Source: Saprospiraceae bacterium (GTDB taxonomy: Bacteria; Bacteroidota; Bacteroidia; Chitinophagales; Saprospiraceae). From it: a stretch of DNA of 64,000 bases. The first letter of the stretch is position 1, and each line of letters starts with the position of its first letter. The stretch lies in NCBI GenBank assembly GCA_028280415.1, contig JANQLV010000077.1:1-64000 (forward strand), in the 5' to 3' direction. The notes beneath the pieces are model-generated. The model worked only from the letters and a program-made list of their open reading frames with translations. It did not search any database and was not told where the DNA came from. Position numbers and translations under genes: made by a program. Positions 62,167 to 64,000 of the stretch are shown here, in pieces.

Positions 62167-62841
62167 GCGGCCATTATAAAAAATAAACATGATGCCTATG
62201 TTCATGTAATTAGCATTCAATTCGCTATTACTGACATCTCCGTTTACTTCCTCTGCGACTTTGGCTATATTATAGGTCTGCCAGGGAATATGTACATAGG
62301 GTCGAATAGCAAAACTCAGGGCTTCGCCTGCGTTCAAATTATAGGAAACAAAGAAATGGCTTCCTAATCCATAATGGCGCACTATTGTAAAATCCTTATC
62401 GATACCGGTGACTTCTGTCCGAATAGCAAAATCTTCCAGATCGATACTGGCTCCGTAGCTAAAATTATTGATGAAATTTTCGATTCCTATGGAATAGCTG
62501 TAATAGCGATGCACCATTCTTCTTTGAAAATCGGCATTAGTGGAGGGATCAATCCCATTGGCTCTTTTAATTCTGAATCTGTTTCTCCAGGTTAATTCAA
62601 GCGCCACAAAATCGAATTTATACCTTAGCCCCATGTGAAAGCCCTGTAATGCATTCATAGGTTCGAGACCATCTTCCAGCCAGGGACGATCTTCATTGAA
62701 TTTCTCGAAAATCATTTGATCTTCTACCGGATTAGTATAGCCCAAAGAATAGCCTACCCCCAAATTGATCTGGGCATTTAGGGCAAAAGTAGTGCATAAG
62801 AAAAAAGCAATGAGCAAGCTATATCGATTTGGTCTATGCAT
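62161..62841 (-). CDS. small outer-membrane beta-barrel protein of unknown function
   Basis: A 226-aa protein with a signal peptide (ending LNAQ) and an alternating hydrophobic/polar pattern with many aromatic residues, typical of an 8- to 10-strand outer-membrane barrel. Phrases such as LGVGYSLGYTNP at the start, FVALELTWRNRF in the middle and a final strand MNIGIMFIFYNGRK fit that reading. I do not recognise a specific family. It is divergent from the glycosyltransferase gene at 62983 and is preceded by a -7 box at 62865-62872. A transport or structural role cannot be decided. Confidence 0.7.
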   Translation of the reverse strand: MHRPNRYSLLIAFFLCTTFALNAQINLGVGYSLGYTNPVEDQMIFEKFNEDRPWLEDGLEPMNALQGFHMGLRYKFDFVALELTWRNRFRIKRANGIDPSTNADFQRRMVHRYYSYSIGIENFINNFSYGASIDLEDFAIRTEVTGIDKDFTIVRHYGLGSHFFVSYNLNAGEALSFAIRPYVHIPWQTYNIAKVAEEVNGDVSNSELNANYMNIGIMFIFYNGRK

Positions 62842-62864
62842 TTTGATTTAGAGGTATTTTTTGC

Positions 62865-62872
62865 CAAAGTTA
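62865..62872 (-). promoter_or_regulatory. -7 box for the outer-membrane protein gene (TAACTTTG on minus strand)
   Basis: On the minus strand it reads TAACTTTG, the same 8-mer as at 590-597. Transcription starting near 62858 would give a leader of about 17 nt to the ATG at 62841. No clear -33 element is seen. Confidence 0.45.
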
Positions 62873-62982
62873 GAGAAATACCCGAAACTTTGAAGGATAG
62901 ATCGGGAAACTTAAAAGCCGATTCTTTGTAAAATATTTAAGTTTTACTCATATTGTGAAAACGATAATTTATTCATCCTAAC

Positions 62983-64000
62983 ATGGCAAAGAAAAACCAA
63001 CATTCAGGGAAGAGAAAACAAACCGTAAAGAGTCGGGAAACCACCGAAAAAGTAGCTGATTTCACTTCCTCCGGGTTTTGGACTAATAATTTGATACCTA
63101 TTCTGATCTTGTTTGTACTGCCTTTTGCCCTTTATGGCATGAGTCTGGGTTTTGAATATGTACTGGATGATAAAATTGTGATCACAGATAATGATTTTAC
63201 GAAAAAAGGCTTTTCGGGGATTTGGGATATTTTGATTACAGACAGCTTTGAAGGATATTTCGGAGAACAGAAAACCATACTCGCCGGAGGCAGATATCGC
63301 CCCTTGTCCATTATAACGTTTGCAATAGAATATCAAATCTTTGGGCTGAATCCTGTGGCGGGGCATTTTTTCAACATATTGCTCTATGCTCTGAGTGCAC
63401 TGCTCCTGTTTCGGGTACTGTTACAGCTTTTCCCCCCATTGGAAACCAGTCGCTGGTATTTAAGCCTTCCTTTTGTAGCGAGTTTACTTTTTGTTTTACA
63501 TCCTGTACATACCGAAGTGGTAGCTAATATTAAAGGGCGCGATGAAATACTGGCTTTATTATTTGCTTTTGGAGCATTATATTTCATATTAAAGCATCTT
63601 AAAAACAATAGCATACCGATGTTGTTAGGAGCCTGTATTTCGCTGCTTCTGGGGATACTCGCTAAAGAAAATGCTTTGACCTGGTTGTTTATCATTCCAT
63701 TGAGCCTTTATTATTTTACCAAAGCCAGCTGGGGGCAGATTGCCAAGATTACCGGTGCTTTATTGCTTACGGTACTTCTATACTTCCTGATTCGCTATAA
63801 TGCGCTGGGTTATATTCTTTACACAGGGAAAGAGAGTACGGATATTATGAATAATCCTTTCTACGGACTTGATCCGGGGAAAAGAGCGGCAACAATTATG
63901 TATACACTGGGCTTATACATCAAATTATTATTGTATCCACATCCACTGACTCACGATTACTATCCTTTCCAGATTCCCATCATTGATTTTCAGGACTGGC
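62983..64000 (+). CDS. TMTC-like GT-C membrane glycosyltransferase (partial, runs off window)
   Basis: 339 codons are visible from the ATG at 62983, with no stop before the window edge. After a basic, cytoplasmic N-terminus comes a membrane helix (about 35-52). A loop with an acidic pair follows (D62-D63 in YVLDDKIV), as expected for GT-C enzymes. The phrase HPVHTEVVANIKGRDE is the hallmark of TMTC-type O-mannosyltransferases (DUF1736 group), followed by KEN and several further helices. Bacterial members often carry C-terminal TPRs, which would lie beyond the window. It probably transfers a sugar from a lipid carrier to exported proteins. A link to glycosylation of the nearby T9SS cargo is only a suggestion. 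Confidence 0.8.
   Translation, partial: MAKKNQHSGKRKQTVKSRETTEKVADFTSSGFWTNNLIPILILFVLPFALYGMSLGFEYVLDDKIVITDNDFTKKGFSGIWDILITDSFEGYFGEQKTILAGGRYRPLSIITFAIEYQIFGLNPVAGHFFNILLYALSALLLFRVLLQLFPPLETSRWYLSLPFVASLLFVLHPVHTEVVANIKGRDEILALLFAFGALYFILKHLKNNSIPMLLGACISLLLGILAKENALTWLFIIPLSLYYFTKASWGQIAKITGALLLTVLLYFLIRYNALGYILYTGKESTDIMNNPFYGLDPGKRAATIMYTLGLYIKLLLYPHPLTHDYYPFQIPIIDFQDW

Overview
The window looks like a chromosome segment of a marine- or soil-type Bacteroidota, most likely near the Saprospiraceae. The evidence is AT-rich DNA, promoters with TAnnTTTG -7 boxes instead of sigma-70 boxes, few Shine-Dalgarno sequences, several type IX secretion (T9SS) cargo proteins with type A or type B C-terminal sorting domains, two PorP/SprF-family proteins, SprB repeats and HYR-like domains. 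I see no tRNA, rRNA, CRISPR array, transposase or integrase.

Layout. 1-628: AT-rich non-coding DNA. 629-6170: a secreted amidohydrolase, a tandem DUF2911 protein, and a NarL-type response regulator. The regulator is divergent from a three-gene unit encoding an unrecognised protein, a roughly seven-helix membrane protein and a HisKA_3 histidine kinase; together these look like one signalling module. 6565-10919 (minus strand): a compact four-gene cluster of LD-carboxypeptidase, dipeptide epimerase, alpha-oxoamine-synthase-like PLP enzyme and class-A beta-lactamase-fold serine hydrolase, which suggests murein-peptide salvage or remodelling. 11254-12711: a lipoprotein with two CAP domains.

13336-61843 is a surface-protein region of nearly 50 kb, all on the plus strand. 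A PorP/SprF protein, an OmpA/PD40/TPR protein and a 2138-aa SprB-repeat type B protein form an operon ending in a strong terminator. Then come a 972-aa Pmp-like beta-helix protein (type A signal) and a single 23.3-kb gene for a 7753-aa type B protein. The second PorP/SprF protein follows, then a 1383-aa protein with 14 propeller blades and nine of the same Cys-repeat units found in the giant (type A signal), and a 1760-aa protein with an Asn-rich solenoid, HYR, dockerin-like and cohesin-like parts (type A signal). The likely logic is that the PorP/SprF proteins serve the type B cargo, the OmpA protein links the apparatus to the cell wall, and the giants are surface adhesins or filaments.

The most striking structure is in the 7753-aa gene. 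It has an uninterrupted array of exactly 68 units (50 of 153 bp and 18 of 147 bp, totalling exactly 10,296 bp) with nested higher-order periods of 459 bp and 1053 bp. In its upstream part, HYR-like repeats appear to be split by three inserted domains: a discoidin domain, a lectin-like domain and a second P-domain. The window ends inside a TMTC-like GT-C membrane glycosyltransferase, after a small outer-membrane protein on the opposite strand.
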